Positions 22,640 to 31,488 of a stretch of DNA of 40,464 bases are shown here, in pieces. The DNA comes from Candidatus Palauibacter australiensis. Its GTDB lineage: Bacteria; Gemmatimonadota; Gemmatimonadetes; Palauibacterales; Palauibacteraceae. The first letter of the stretch is position 1. Every line of letters begins with the position of its first letter. The notes under the pieces were generated by a model. That model was given only the letters and a program-made list of their open reading frames with translations. It was not told the origin of the DNA and did not search any database. Position numbers and translations under genes: made by a program. The stretch is from the NCBI GenBank assembly GCA_026705295.1, contig JAPPBA010000045.1:1-40464 (forward strand). Direction: 5' to 3'.

Positions 22640-24081
22640 CGCGGGATGAGCCAGAAATCGACCTGGCGACCGTCGATGTACCAGGTGCGCTCGCCGTCGA
22701 AGAACGCGTCCTCTTCGAGCATGATGCGCACGCTCTGTCCGTCCCATTCCGGGACCGGGACGGCCGCGTTGAGTTCGATCGCGTGCGCCGTGTTCGGGAA
22801 GAGCGGATAGTCGCCGCGCCCCGGTACGCCGCCCTGGTTGTCCCAGAGACCGATCGTGGGTCCGGCACCGTGGCCGTGGAAGCCGATGGGGTGCGTGTAG
22901 ATCGTCGCGTCGATCCCCTCGGCCTTCGCCTGCTCGAGCGCGCCGGCGAGGATCTCGTTCCCCAAACGCCCGGCCGCGAAGTTCTCCGTGAGGATGTCCT
23001 GGAGGCGGTTCCCGACGGCGAACGCGCGCACGAGGCCCGCGGGGGCGGCGTCCTCTCCCGGCCTCAGCACGTAGGCGTGCTGCTGCGTGTCGGTGTTCAG
23101 GCGCAGGTACTTGATCCCCAGGTCCACGTGCAGCAGGTCGCCCGGGCGGATCACGTTCTCGTCCGGAGGTGCGGAGAAATCCCCCTCCCCTTCCCTCGCG
23201 CCGCCCGCCTTCTCATGGCGCTGCACGGAGACGCTGGGCTGGAACCAGGTCGCGAGCTTGAGGTCGAGGATCCGTTCGCGGTACCACCACACGACATCCT
23301 CGGTCGTCGTCACGCCGGGCTGAATCACCTTCGCGCTGAAGCCTTCGGCGATGATCCGGTGCGCAATCCGCACGATCTGGGGATAGACCTCCATCTCCTC
23401 GGGCGTCCGCGTCTCCAGCCATCCGATCGCGAGGCGCTCGGTTCCGGACACGCGCTCGCGGTACTTCGCCGGGAGCGCGGCCATCAGCGCGTCGTACTCG
23501 GTTCCGGTGAGCCCGTCGGCGAGTGCGAAGGTCGAGGAGCGGTGCACGGCGATGCGTTGCGGGTCGCGCTCGGAGATGACCTCCGCCACCCGTCCCCACT
23601 GGTCCGGCTCGCTTTCCGGGTCCCACGCGCGCGGGAAGGGACCGATGTCGTACCGGGCCACGGCGAGCCGTTCCAGCGGCTGCCCCGGACCCCGGTCGTG
23701 GAGGATGAGGACGGTGCGCCGGCGGGCCGCCATGTACGTGGAAGGCAGCATCGTCTCGATCACCGGGTCCTCGTTGTATTCGCGGGCGGCGACGATCCAG
23801 AGGTCGACGCCCTCGCGCCGCATGATCTCGGGCGCGACCGTCTCGAGCCGGCCTTCGAGCCAACGATCGATGACGGCGGCCCGCTCGCGCAGCGGGAGGA
23901 TGACCGGCATCGCTCCATCCGTCCGCTGGGCGCCCGCGAACCCGCCCTCCGGCACCATGGCCGACTGAGCCGTCGCTTGCGGCGGATCGAGAGCCGCGGA
24001 CAGGACGAGGAAGAGGCCGGCGGAGAGGAGACCGGCCGGCTGCACCCGGCGGCGCGGGGAGCGTGGTGTCGAAGCGCGCAT
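22636..24081 (-). CDS. Secreted M24 family metallopeptidase (Xaa-Pro aminopeptidase-like)
   Basis: A 481-residue exported pita-bread-fold protein. An N-terminal signal (about residues 15-39) precedes a creatinase-like N-domain (about 65-230) with the DLWIVAAREYNEDPV segment. The metal-binding M24 domain has ligands in LHVDLGI, NTDTQQHAY, GFHGHGAGPTIG, AIELNAAVP and IMLEEDAFF. This set looks complete. Such enzymes release N-terminal residues before proline or act as di/tripeptidases. Start ATG 24081 has AAGGGAG 7 nt upstream; TAGGTT at 24120-24115 on minus is a possible -10. It heads a four-gene run with an ATGA overlap to the next gene. Confidence 0.88.
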   Translation of the reverse strand: MRASTPRSPRRRVQPAGLLSAGLFLVLSAALDPPQATAQSAMVPEGGFAGAQRTDGAMPVILPLRERAAVIDRWLEGRLETVAPEIMRREGVDLWIVAAREYNEDPVIETMLPSTYMAARRRTVLILHDRGPGQPLERLAVARYDIGPFPRAWDPESEPDQWGRVAEVISERDPQRIAVHRSSTFALADGLTGTEYDALMAALPAKYRERVSGTERLAIGWLETRTPEEMEVYPQIVRIAHRIIAEGFSAKVIQPGVTTTEDVVWWYRERILDLKLATWFQPSVSVQRHEKAGGAREGEGDFSAPPDENVIRPGDLLHVDLGIKYLRLNTDTQQHAYVLRPGEDAAPAGLVRAFAVGNRLQDILTENFAAGRLGNEILAGALEQAKAEGIDATIYTHPIGFHGHGAGPTIGLWDNQGGVPGRGDYPLFPNTAHAIELNAAVPVPEWDGQSVRIMLEEDAFFDGERTWYIDGRQVDFWLIPR

Positions 24082-24238
24082 TTCGAATCTCCCTTGGGAA
24101 TGTCGAAGGGCCTGAACCTACGGAATCCCCCGTGCGAGGGAGAGGGCCCGGAGGGGACGGTGGCGGAAACGGCCCGCGCCCCGCCATCGTAGGATCTTCC
24201 AGCCCCGCACCGGACGGACGCCTGATGAGGGATGCCCG

Positions 24239-24496
24239 ATGAAGGACGTGGATTCGGATCTCCTGCCCGAACTGTACTCCCGGCAGGAACTGGACAAGGC
24301 CCGCCGGCGACACCGGATCGTCGGCCGCATCGAGGGGGTCGCGGCCGCCGTCGTCGCGGGCACGATCTTCAGTTTCCTGGGCTGGATTCCGACCGTCCTC
24401 GTACTCGGCGTCGCCGGCTACCTCATCTACCGCTTCGTCCTCAAGCCCCGAAAGTCGTCCCGATCATCCGGCGCCCCCGAGGAAGATCTGACCTAG
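24239..24496 (+). CDS. Small membrane protein of unknown function
   Basis: An 85-residue protein with a charged N-terminus (LPELYSRQELDKARRRHRIVG), two closely spaced membrane segments (about 33-50 and 52-67) and a basic, Ser-rich tail. GAGGGATG precedes the ATG closely. Upstream, TAGGAT at about 24190 could be a -10. It converges on the DUF1761 gene, 22 bp away. No family is recognised. Confidence 0.6.
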   Translation: MKDVDSDLLPELYSRQELDKARRRHRIVGRIEGVAAAVVAGTIFSFLGWIPTVLVLGVAGYLIYRFVLKPRKSSRSSGAPEEDLT

Positions 24497-24518
24497 GTCC
24501 GGCCGGCGTCCATTACTG

Positions 24519-24923
24519 TCAGGGCCAGACGGCGAGCACGACGGCCTGTCCGATGAGGGCGACGGCGTTGTAGCCGAGGCTCAGGAAGAAGATCCCGGGC
24601 TTGCGGTTCTCGTAGGCCACGCCCTGGTGTCCGACGTTGAGCACGAACCCGATCGTGACCAGCAGCCCGACATGGACCCCGATCATGGCGCCGGAGCCGC
24701 CCATCACGGCGATGAGCTGCGCCAGGACGTAGGCGGTGACGAGCGAGAGAACGAAGCTCACCCCGTGCGTCTTGACCGGGTTGAAGTCCTTCTGGATCTC
24801 CTCGGCGGTGGTCTCCATGAGCGAGAGCCACTGCTTGCCGAAGATGGGGCCGTACCAGAGAAAGCCGACGACCAGCGGAACGATGCCGGCGACCAGGATG
24901 GCGAGCCAGTTGACGTCTTGCAC
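24519..24923 (-). CDS. DUF1761 membrane protein
   Basis: A 134-residue protein with four hydrophobic helices. The signature VNWLAILVAGIVPLVVGFLWYGP with FGKQWL, and the later GVHVGLLVTIGFVLNVGHQ, are typical of DUF1761. The family has no established function. It ends a six-gene operon, beginning 3 bp after the CocE gene's stop, and may be only co-transcribed rather than related in function. Confidence 0.88.
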   Translation of the reverse strand: MQDVNWLAILVAGIVPLVVGFLWYGPIFGKQWLSLMETTAEEIQKDFNPVKTHGVSFVLSLVTAYVLAQLIAVMGGSGAMIGVHVGLLVTIGFVLNVGHQGVAYENRKPGIFFLSLGYNAVALIGQAVVLAVWP

Positions 24924-24926
24924 GGT

Positions 24927-26903
24927 CTATCTCCTTTGGAGCGGGAGGTGGATCGCCGACGGACGGGCGGCGGCGTGATGAATCGTGTTCTCCGCCGGGA
25001 CCATGCGCGTGTGGCGCCCGAGCGGTTCGCCCGTGTTGGGGTTCACGTCGAAGCGGGGATAGTTGGAACTCGAGATCTCGAGCCGGATTCGGTGGCCGGC
25101 CCGAAACAGGTTGGCGGTCGGGAAGAGCCGAATCTCCATCTCGTAGACCTCTCCGGGCGTCATCAACGTCTCGCGCTCACGGGAGTCCCGGTAGCGGGCG
25201 CGGAGGATCCCGTCCGTGATATTGAGATCGAACCCGTCCGGATAGTCGTCGTTCGGGGGATAGACGTCGACGAGCTTGGCGGTGAAGTCGGTGTCGGGGG
25301 CGCTGGATGAGACCCACAACGTGACCGTGACCGGACCGATGACCTCCAGGTCCTCCGCCAGGGGCGCGGTCTCGAACACGAGCACGTCGGGCCGGTCGGC
25401 GGTGCGGCGGCCGTCGACCTCGGAGGCGAAGAAGCCGTTCTCCGAGCCGCCCGCCAGCGACCGGAAGGCGCGCTCGCGCTGGTCGTAGCCGCCCCGCTTC
25501 AGCGCGCCGGAGAAGGCCCCGCCGATCGTCGGGACCGGGTGCTCCGGATCGTAGGTGTAGGCGGTCGATCCTTCGTCGCCGCCCGGCGGCTCGCGCCTGA
25601 GCCCGCCGCCCGCGCGGAGGTGGAAGGGGATCGCTTCGGTGTCCTCGAGCGGCCAGCTCTGCGCGGTGCGCCACTCGCCGCCATGGAAGAGGCGGCCGTT
25701 TTCGTCGCGGCGGCCGTCACCGCCCCCCATGACGAAGATCGTGACCGGGCCGGGGGCCTCGCCCGCCAGCCTGTCCTCGCTCTCGAACAGGTCGTTCGCG
25801 CGCTGCCCGCGGAGGTTCCGGTCGAACCAGCGCAGGTGGAACTCGCGCGAGAAATCCTCCACCGCGGCCTCGGCCCCGAACTCGATGTCGCCGGCGTAGG
25901 AGCGGCTGTTGCCGCCGTGCGTCCACGGGCCCATGAGGAGCGTCATGGGCGACGACTTCCGCCGCGAGAGTTCGACGAAGCTCTGGATCGTGCCCGGGGC
26001 GTAGGAGTCGTACCAGCCGCCGACGTGCAGCATCGGGATGTCCGACGTCTCGTCGTAGTACTCGACCCAGTTGCGGCCGATGCCGCGGAAATAGTCGTCA
26101 TAGTCGCCGTGGTTCTGCATCGTGAGGTAGTAGGCCTCGAAATTCGGCGCGACGGCGAGCGGGTTCTCCCCCTTTCGGAAGGGCGTGTCCGGGAACCAGT
26201 CCGACGGCGGTTCCTCGGCGAGGCGGAGGCGGATCTCGGGGTCGTCCGCGACCGCCGCGAGCTGGAGGTGGGCCCAGCCGAGTTGCTGGCCGAGTTCGAG
26301 CGCGCCGTGGTTGCGGACCTTGTGCGTCCAGGCGTCGGAGAGGCCTCCCATGGTGAGCACGAGCGTCCTGAGGCCGGGCGGGTTCAGCTTGGCGGCGTCC
26401 GCCTGCGTGTGGGCGCCGTAGGAGGTGCCCCACATGCCGACCGAGGGTTCCGCGTAGTCGAGCCCCGCGATCCACTCGATCGTGTCGTAGCCGTCGGGCG
26501 CGTCGAACTCGTGGTACTTCTGGAAGGTGCCCTCGGAGGCGTAGAGCCCGCGCGTGTCCTGCAGCACGACGACATAGCCGTGCGTGGTGAACCAGCGCGC
26601 CTGGTCCACGAGTCCGCGCGAGGTCTTGTCGTACGGGGTCCGGTGGAGGAGGACGGGAAACGGCCCATCGACGGGCTCGTACTCGCGGGAGGGGCGGTAG
26701 ACGTCGGTCGCGAGGCGGATGCCGTCGCGCATCTGCACCATGAGATCCGTCTCGACCTGGAGGGCGTCGTACGGGCCGCGCCCCGCCGCGTCCGCCGCCG
26801 CATCCAGGGCGGCTTCCGCCGCCTCGTCGGAGCGGCTCGCATCGCCGCAGGCCGCGAGCCACAGCGCTCCCAGCAGGGCCCAGGCCTCGGCGGTGCGCCT
26901 CAC
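24927..26903 (-). CDS. CocE/NonD family alpha/beta-hydrolase lipoprotein
   Basis: A 658-residue lipoprotein (lipobox LAAC, Cys19) of the CocE/X-Pro dipeptidyl-peptidase class. The catalytic domain has the nucleophile elbow GTSYGAHTQ (S161), GGWYDSYAPG, and His in MGPWTHGG. A jelly-roll C-terminal domain (about 440-655) carries PVTVTLWVSSSAPDTDFTAKLVDVYPP and IRLEISSSNYPRFDVNPNTG. Substrates in the family are esters, amides and X-Pro peptides. Start ATG 26903 overlaps the MmgE/PrpD stop by ATGA, linking it with the tricarboxylate transporter operon. Confidence 0.92.
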   Translation of the reverse strand: MRRTAEAWALLGALWLAACGDASRSDEAAEAALDAAADAAGRGPYDALQVETDLMVQMRDGIRLATDVYRPSREYEPVDGPFPVLLHRTPYDKTSRGLVDQARWFTTHGYVVVLQDTRGLYASEGTFQKYHEFDAPDGYDTIEWIAGLDYAEPSVGMWGTSYGAHTQADAAKLNPPGLRTLVLTMGGLSDAWTHKVRNHGALELGQQLGWAHLQLAAVADDPEIRLRLAEEPPSDWFPDTPFRKGENPLAVAPNFEAYYLTMQNHGDYDDYFRGIGRNWVEYYDETSDIPMLHVGGWYDSYAPGTIQSFVELSRRKSSPMTLLMGPWTHGGNSRSYAGDIEFGAEAAVEDFSREFHLRWFDRNLRGQRANDLFESEDRLAGEAPGPVTIFVMGGGDGRRDENGRLFHGGEWRTAQSWPLEDTEAIPFHLRAGGGLRREPPGGDEGSTAYTYDPEHPVPTIGGAFSGALKRGGYDQRERAFRSLAGGSENGFFASEVDGRRTADRPDVLVFETAPLAEDLEVIGPVTVTLWVSSSAPDTDFTAKLVDVYPPNDDYPDGFDLNITDGILRARYRDSRERETLMTPGEVYEMEIRLFPTANLFRAGHRIRLEISSSNYPRFDVNPNTGEPLGRHTRMVPAENTIHHAAARPSAIHLPLQRR

Positions 26904-28303
26904 GCCGGGACTCCCGCCGGGGCCGTCGAGAGGGCGTCCACGAGGTCGTCGATGTGCGCGAGTTCGTCCACGCGTTCGAGCCTGGCCAGCGCCTCGTCAA
27001 TCCGCGCGTGGTCCATCACGAGGCTCGCGCAGTCGCGGAACTTGTCGTGCAGCTCCTCGCGGGTGAGCGGCCGCTCCGGCCCGCCGGGATAGGTGTCCGC
27101 CTCCGTGTGAAGCTCGGTCCCGTCGCGGAGCCGCACGTCGATGGCGCTCCGCATGCGGTCGTAGCCGCGGGCGTCGATCTCTTCATCGAACTGGACGGTC
27201 ACGCGGCGCATCATGTCCGCCGCCTCGTCGGAGAGGACGAAGTCGTCGTGGAACTCGCGGATCCCGGCCCGCCGCCGCAGGACGATGCTTGAGAGGACGA
27301 AGGGGATGCAGAACTTCGCCTCGAGTTCGTTGCGCGGTACGGGGTATCGCAGGGGGTTCAGGATGTTGTGTCCGGCGCGGAAGGTGATGTGCGCGACGTC
27401 GTCGGGGGCGAGGTCGTGCTCGGTGACGAGTTCGAGCATGGCGGCCATGCTGGGATGGCCGAGGCTCCCCGAGGGGAACGGCTTCACGGAGACGCCGGGG
27501 TCGAGCAGCGTGAAGGGGGAGCCCAGGGCGCCGACCAGCCGCTCGGGCTCGAAGCCGCCGCCGAAGACGCGGAAGAAGCCCCACGGCGCCTCCAGCGCGT
27601 CGTGCCCGGCGGTGAAGCCGCAGGCGGCGAGGTCGACCGCCAGGATGCCGTTCTCCGCCGCCCGGCCCGCGTGGAGCGGCTTCGTCATCGTGCCGAACCC
27701 GAGCCGGATCCCCGACGAGAGGCTGGCGGCGATCCCGAGCGCCATCGCGAGGTCGTCCGCCTGCAGCCCGGCGAGTTTCGCGGCGGTGGCGCAGGCGCCG
27801 AGCGTGCCGATCGTCGCCGTCGAGTGGAAGCCCTCCATGTAGTGCCGCGGGTCGATCGCCTCGGCGATCTTGCACTCGACCTCGAACCCGATGAGGAAGG
27901 CCTCCAGGAACTCGGCCCCCGTGGCCCCTTCCCTCTCCGCCACCGCGTATCCCGCCGCGAGCGGCGCGACCGTCGGGTGCGTGAGGAGTCCGAAGATGCG
28001 GTCGGGGGCGTTCGAGAGCTGCGTGTCGTCGAAGTCCATCGCGTGGCCCGCGGTTCCGTTGGCGCGCGCCGCGAGCGATGCCGGGGCGCGCGCGTCCGGC
28101 GGGCCGATGATCGTCGCCTGAGCGTTCCCGCCCTGCACCGCGATCTGGTCCTGGACGATGCGGGAACAGGAATCCGTCGATCCGGCGAGGATCACACCCG
28201 TCCCATCGGTGACGCAGCGCCGTCCCTCGGACAGCAGCCGCTCCGGAAAGTCGTCCATCTTCGTCTCGAGTATGAAGTCGATGACCGCACGCGTCGCGCT
28301 CAC
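26900..28303 (-). CDS. MmgE/PrpD family protein
   Basis: A 467-residue member of the 2-methylcitrate dehydratase / cis-aconitate decarboxylase / iminodisuccinate epimerase superfamily. Seen: ANGTAGHAMDFDDTQLSNAP (substrate loop with HAxDFDD), THPTVAPLAAGYAVAE, HSTATIGTLGACATAAKL and FGTMTKPLHAGRAAENG. These are the usual landmarks. Its exact dicarboxylate or tricarboxylate substrate cannot be told. Start GTG 28303 overlaps the TctA stop (GTGA). The tight link to the Tct transporter suggests the enzyme acts on the imported acid. Confidence 0.92.
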   Translation of the reverse strand: MSATRAVIDFILETKMDDFPERLLSEGRRCVTDGTGVILAGSTDSCSRIVQDQIAVQGGNAQATIIGPPDARAPASLAARANGTAGHAMDFDDTQLSNAPDRIFGLLTHPTVAPLAAGYAVAEREGATGAEFLEAFLIGFEVECKIAEAIDPRHYMEGFHSTATIGTLGACATAAKLAGLQADDLAMALGIAASLSSGIRLGFGTMTKPLHAGRAAENGILAVDLAACGFTAGHDALEAPWGFFRVFGGGFEPERLVGALGSPFTLLDPGVSVKPFPSGSLGHPSMAAMLELVTEHDLAPDDVAHITFRAGHNILNPLRYPVPRNELEAKFCIPFVLSSIVLRRRAGIREFHDDFVLSDEAADMMRRVTVQFDEEIDARGYDRMRSAIDVRLRDGTELHTEADTYPGGPERPLTREELHDKFRDCASLVMDHARIDEALARLERVDELAHIDDLVDALSTAPAGVPA

Positions 28304-29874
28304 TCGTGCTCCTCTTGCCGGGGTTCGTTGTCGGGTGTGTCGGGTTCGCCGTGTGTGTCGGGTCCGTCGTCTGTGTCGGGTCCGGGTTCGGGCGCTCGCG
28401 TCCTCCCGGATATCAGGCGGCTGCGAACCGCCGGGGCCGCGAAGCTCACCGCCGCGAGCAGGACCAGCACCAGGCCGATCGGGCTCTCGAGGAAGATCGA
28501 GTGCGACCCCGAGGACAGGCTCAAGGCCCGCCGATAGTTCGTCTCGATCATGGGGCCGAGGATGAGGCCGAGCACGGCCGGCGCCAGCGGGTAGCCGCCC
28601 CGCAGCATAGCGAAGCCGACGAGCCCGAAGAAGAGGGCGGCCCACGCATCCGTCGCGTTTCCGCGGAGGGAGAAGGTACCCACGAGCGAGATCGCGACGA
28701 CGAGCGGCATCAGGATCGACGGCCGCAGCCGGACCACCCGCGTCCAGAGGGGGATTCCGAGGCGCCCCACGGCCAGCATGAGAAGCACCGCCACCACGAA
28801 TCCCGCGTACAGCGCGTAGACGAGTTCGGAGCGCTCGGTCATGAGCAGAGGGCCGGGCGCCACGCCCTGCACCGTGAGGCCCCCGAGGAGGACCGCGGCG
28901 CTGGCGGACCCGGGGATCCCGAGCGCGAGGAGCGGGATCATCGCGGCCCCCACGCAGGAGTTGTTCGCCGCTTCCGGCGCCGCGATGCCCGCCGGCACAC
29001 CCGTCCCGAACCGCTCCGGCGCCTTCGAGACGCGCCGTTCCTCGTTCCACGCCACGATGGAGGCGATCGTCGCCCCGGCCCCGGGTATGGCCCCGATCAG
29101 GCCCCCGATGGCGGATCCCCGCAGAATCGTGCGCCACAGTCCGAACAGCTCGCGGGCTCTCGGGAGGGCGCCGGCGATGCCGCCTCCGGGGGGCGTCGAC
29201 CTGCGCCGGCCGGTCACCGCCTCCAGCGCCTCCGCGATCGCGAAGAAGCCGATCAGCATCGGGACGAGCCCGAGACCGTCCAGGAGCGCGTTCGTGCCGA
29301 ACGTGAGCCGCGGGGCCCCCGTGAGCACGTCGAGCCCGACGATGAAGAAGAGGAGCCCGAGGAGCGCGCTGACGATCCCCTTGAACGGATCCTTCCCCAC
29401 GAGGTTCGCGACGATGGAGAGCCCGAACACGCCGAGCCCGAAGTACTCCGCCGGCCCGAACGCGATCGCCGCCCGCGACAGCGGCCCCAACGCCAGGACG
29501 AGGAGGACGGCGCCGAGGAGCCCGCCGCTCATGCTGGAGAAGAGGGAGATCCCGAGGGCGCGTCCCGCCTCGCCGCGCTGCGTCATGGCGTAGCCGTCGA
29601 ACGTGGTGGCGAGGGCGGGCGAACTCCCCGGCACGCCGATCGCGATCGCGGTGATCGACCCGCCATACTCCGCCGCCATGTAGATCGAGACCATCATCAG
29701 GAGGGCCGGCGTCGGGTCGAGGGCGAAGGTGACGGGGAGGACGAGCGCGAGTCCCACCGTCGAACTCAGCCCCGGCATCGCCCCCGCGAACACGCCGAGC
29801 AGGCTCCCCGCGAGGAGCGCCGCGAGGTTGCCCGGCTGGAGCGCCGTCAGCAGGCCGTCGAGAAACGCGGACAC
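28300..29874 (-). CDS. tctA: Tripartite tricarboxylate transporter large permease TctA
   Basis: A 524-residue polytopic inner-membrane protein with about twelve helices. The family signatures are present: GVFAGAMPGLSSTVGLALVLPVTF near the start, AAEYGGSITAIAIGVPGSSPALATTFDGY, and the second-half repeat GAIPGAGATIASIVAWNEE with NNSCVGAAMIPLLALGIPGS. It forms the sodium- or proton-coupled channel that accepts substrate from TctC. The C-terminal 35 residues are an unusual hydrophilic tail of DGPDT-like repeats. It is separated from tctB by 10 bp and overlaps the MmgE/PrpD start by GTGA. Confidence 0.95.
   Translation of the reverse strand: MSAFLDGLLTALQPGNLAALLAGSLLGVFAGAMPGLSSTVGLALVLPVTFALDPTPALLMMVSIYMAAEYGGSITAIAIGVPGSSPALATTFDGYAMTQRGEAGRALGISLFSSMSGGLLGAVLLVLALGPLSRAAIAFGPAEYFGLGVFGLSIVANLVGKDPFKGIVSALLGLLFFIVGLDVLTGAPRLTFGTNALLDGLGLVPMLIGFFAIAEALEAVTGRRRSTPPGGGIAGALPRARELFGLWRTILRGSAIGGLIGAIPGAGATIASIVAWNEERRVSKAPERFGTGVPAGIAAPEAANNSCVGAAMIPLLALGIPGSASAAVLLGGLTVQGVAPGPLLMTERSELVYALYAGFVVAVLLMLAVGRLGIPLWTRVVRLRPSILMPLVVAISLVGTFSLRGNATDAWAALFFGLVGFAMLRGGYPLAPAVLGLILGPMIETNYRRALSLSSGSHSIFLESPIGLVLVLLAAVSFAAPAVRSRLISGRTRAPEPGPDTDDGPDTHGEPDTPDNEPRQEEHE
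28320..28395. repeat. Imperfect repeats encoding the TctA C-terminal tail
   Basis: Several copies of a gtgtcgggt(t/c)c core at irregular 18-24-bp spacing encode GPDT, GPDT and EPDT elements on minus, forming an acidic tail outside the conserved permease. Confidence 0.7.
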
Positions 29875-29884
29875 GGGCGGCCGA

Positions 29885-30400
29885 TCAGAAGCCGGAGGGA
29901 AGCGGCACGCCGAGCGCCACCATGAACACGAGATAGATGAAGCCGGCGAAGGCGAGCGGCACGGCGATGAGCGCGAGCCGCGAGCGTTCGCCCGTCAGCC
30001 ACATGAGCCCGGCGACGAGGAGCGGAACCGACACGAGGGTCCCGAGCCGGGGCCAGGCGAGGAGGAAGACGGCGATCCACGCCGCCCCCAGCCCCAGGCG
30101 GACGGCGGCGCGGCCGGCGGCCGGGCCCGCGACAGCGTTCCCGCGGGAACGTCCAGGGTCCGCTTCCGGCGGCTGCCGCGCGGCCCGGACCGCGAGCCAG
30201 GCCGCGCAGCCCATGAGCAGCATGGCGAGCAGCCGGGGGAAGAAGGCCGGACCCGGCGCCCCCTCGGCCAGCGACCCCGGGTAGGAGCGCGAGTCCAGCA
30301 GGACCCCCGCCGCCACGACGGCAAGCAATCCGGCCTCCGCGAGCAGCCGCAACCTGGCGTAGTGTCGCATACTGGCCCCGCCCGCGGAGGGACTACTCAT
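29885..30400 (-). CDS. tctB: Tripartite tricarboxylate transporter small subunit TctB
   Basis: A 171-residue four-helix membrane protein of the TctB family: a first helix after RLRLLAEAG, PGPAFFPRLLAMLLM in the conserved loop, then a hydrophilic loop and the terminal MVALGVPLPSGF. The last motif (LxVPLPxG) is the best mark of TctB. Start ATG 30400 overlaps the tctC stop by 8 nt; ATG 30370 is an alternative nearer the usual family start. It assists TctA in uptake. Confidence 0.9.
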   Translation of the reverse strand: MSSPSAGGASMRHYARLRLLAEAGLLAVVAAGVLLDSRSYPGSLAEGAPGPAFFPRLLAMLLMGCAAWLAVRAARQPPEADPGRSRGNAVAGPAAGRAAVRLGLGAAWIAVFLLAWPRLGTLVSVPLLVAGLMWLTGERSRLALIAVPLAFAGFIYLVFMVALGVPLPSGF

Positions 30401-31400
30401 CCAGTATTCCCAGCCGTCGCAGTATGTCGCGGCTCGTCGCCACCTCCTCGGCCATCCAGGCGCCGAACGCGTCCGCGTCCACCATCGTCGCGTACTCCAG
30501 CGCGGCCCGCTCCATGTATTCGCGGAACCCCGGGTCCTCGATCGCGGCCATCAGCCGCGCGCGCAGCTCCGCGCGCACCTCGGGATCCAGCGCCGGTGGG
30601 CCCACGACCCCGCGCCAGTGGACCGGCGCCAGGTCGTATCCCTGCTCCGCGTAGCTCGGCGTGTCCGGGAGCGCCTCGACCGGAAGCGCCACGCCCAGCA
30701 CCCGCATCGTCCCCGCCCTCAGGTGCTCACGCACGATGTTGTAGTTCGTGTGCGCCGCATCCGTGTGCCCGCCGAGCGCCGCCACCACGGCGTCGGCCGA
30801 CCCCTCGTACGCGATCCATCGCACGTCGGGGTCTTCCGCCGCGGCCCTCAAGCGGGCGAACCCGAGGAAGTGGGCCGACGCCGCCCCGAACCCCGACACC
30901 GAGACCTCGCCCGGCCGGGCGTGCGCCGCCTCGAACAGGTCGCCGAGCGTGTGGAAGGGGCTGTCGTCCCGCACCGCGATCAGAAAGGGGTCGATCTGGA
31001 TGCGGAGGATGGGGGTAAAGTCCCCGGGAGCGAACGGAATCCGCCCCGTCGCCATGTTCACGGTGCCGCTCGCCGTGAAGACGCCGAGCACGTGCGGGTC
31101 GCCCTCCCGTCCCTGCAGGTACTGCATGCCGGCCGCGCCCGCCCCGCCCTGCCGGGTCATGACGGTGACGCGCCGGCCATCGAAGTGCGGGGGCGCAGCC
31201 TCGGCCAGCGCTCGCGAGAGGAGGTCCGTCGGTCCGCCCGGCGTCGCCCACGAGACGATCTCGATCGTCCGGCTCGGAAACGCCGCCTCCTCCCCGGAGG
31301 TCGAACAACCGACCGCTGCGACCGACGCCACGGCCAGACCCGCCGCGGTAAACGCGAGTTGACGTCCGGATGATGGCGTAGACCATCCTCTGACATTCAT
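30393..31400 (-). CDS. tctC: Tripartite tricarboxylate transporter substrate-binding lipoprotein (TctC/Bug)
   Basis: A 335-residue periplasmic binding protein of the Bug family. It has a lipobox AVGCS (Cys about 32), then FPSRTIEIVSWATPGGPTDLLSR (the first-domain loop, usually PGGxxD), VMTRQGGAGAAG, and the second-domain YEGSADAVVAALGGHTDAA. The PGGPTD variant keeps the polar residue that contacts a carboxylate. Most Bug proteins are soluble; a lipid anchor is less common. No SD is evident before ATG 31400. It heads the transporter operon and is divergent from the toxin-antitoxin pair. Confidence 0.93.
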   Translation of the reverse strand: MNVRGWSTPSSGRQLAFTAAGLAVASVAAVGCSTSGEEAAFPSRTIEIVSWATPGGPTDLLSRALAEAAPPHFDGRRVTVMTRQGGAGAAGMQYLQGREGDPHVLGVFTASGTVNMATGRIPFAPGDFTPILRIQIDPFLIAVRDDSPFHTLGDLFEAAHARPGEVSVSGFGAASAHFLGFARLRAAAEDPDVRWIAYEGSADAVVAALGGHTDAAHTNYNIVREHLRAGTMRVLGVALPVEALPDTPSYAEQGYDLAPVHWRGVVGPPALDPEVRAELRARLMAAIEDPGFREYMERAALEYATMVDADAFGAWMAEEVATSRDILRRLGILDE

Positions 31401-31453
31401 GGAGGGAATGTGAGGTCTTCATCGAGGACGGGCCACGGGGCGGCGGGAATCCA

Positions 31454-31482
31454 TTGATGGAACTGGTCTGACTAGTTATTCT
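31454..31482 (+). promoter_or_regulatory. Candidate promoter of the toxin-antitoxin operon
   Basis: TTGATG (31454-31459) and TATTCT (31477-31482) are separated by 17 bp, the ideal spacing. The -10 ends 6 nt before the antitoxin ATG and no SD lies between, so the mRNA would be leaderless. A mini-ORF ATG-GAA-CTG-GTC-TGA (31457-31471) overlaps the -35 region. Confidence 0.5.
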
Positions 31483-31488
31483 GAACGG

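Noticed and set aside
24082-24238. Possible tRNA in the gap after the M24 gene (a GTTCGA-like string)
   Set aside because: No cloverleaf arms, acceptor pairing or CCA context could be built around it.
28306-29925. 539-codon plus-strand frame
   Set aside because: Antisense of tctA; Glu/Arg/Asp-rich with no fold signature.
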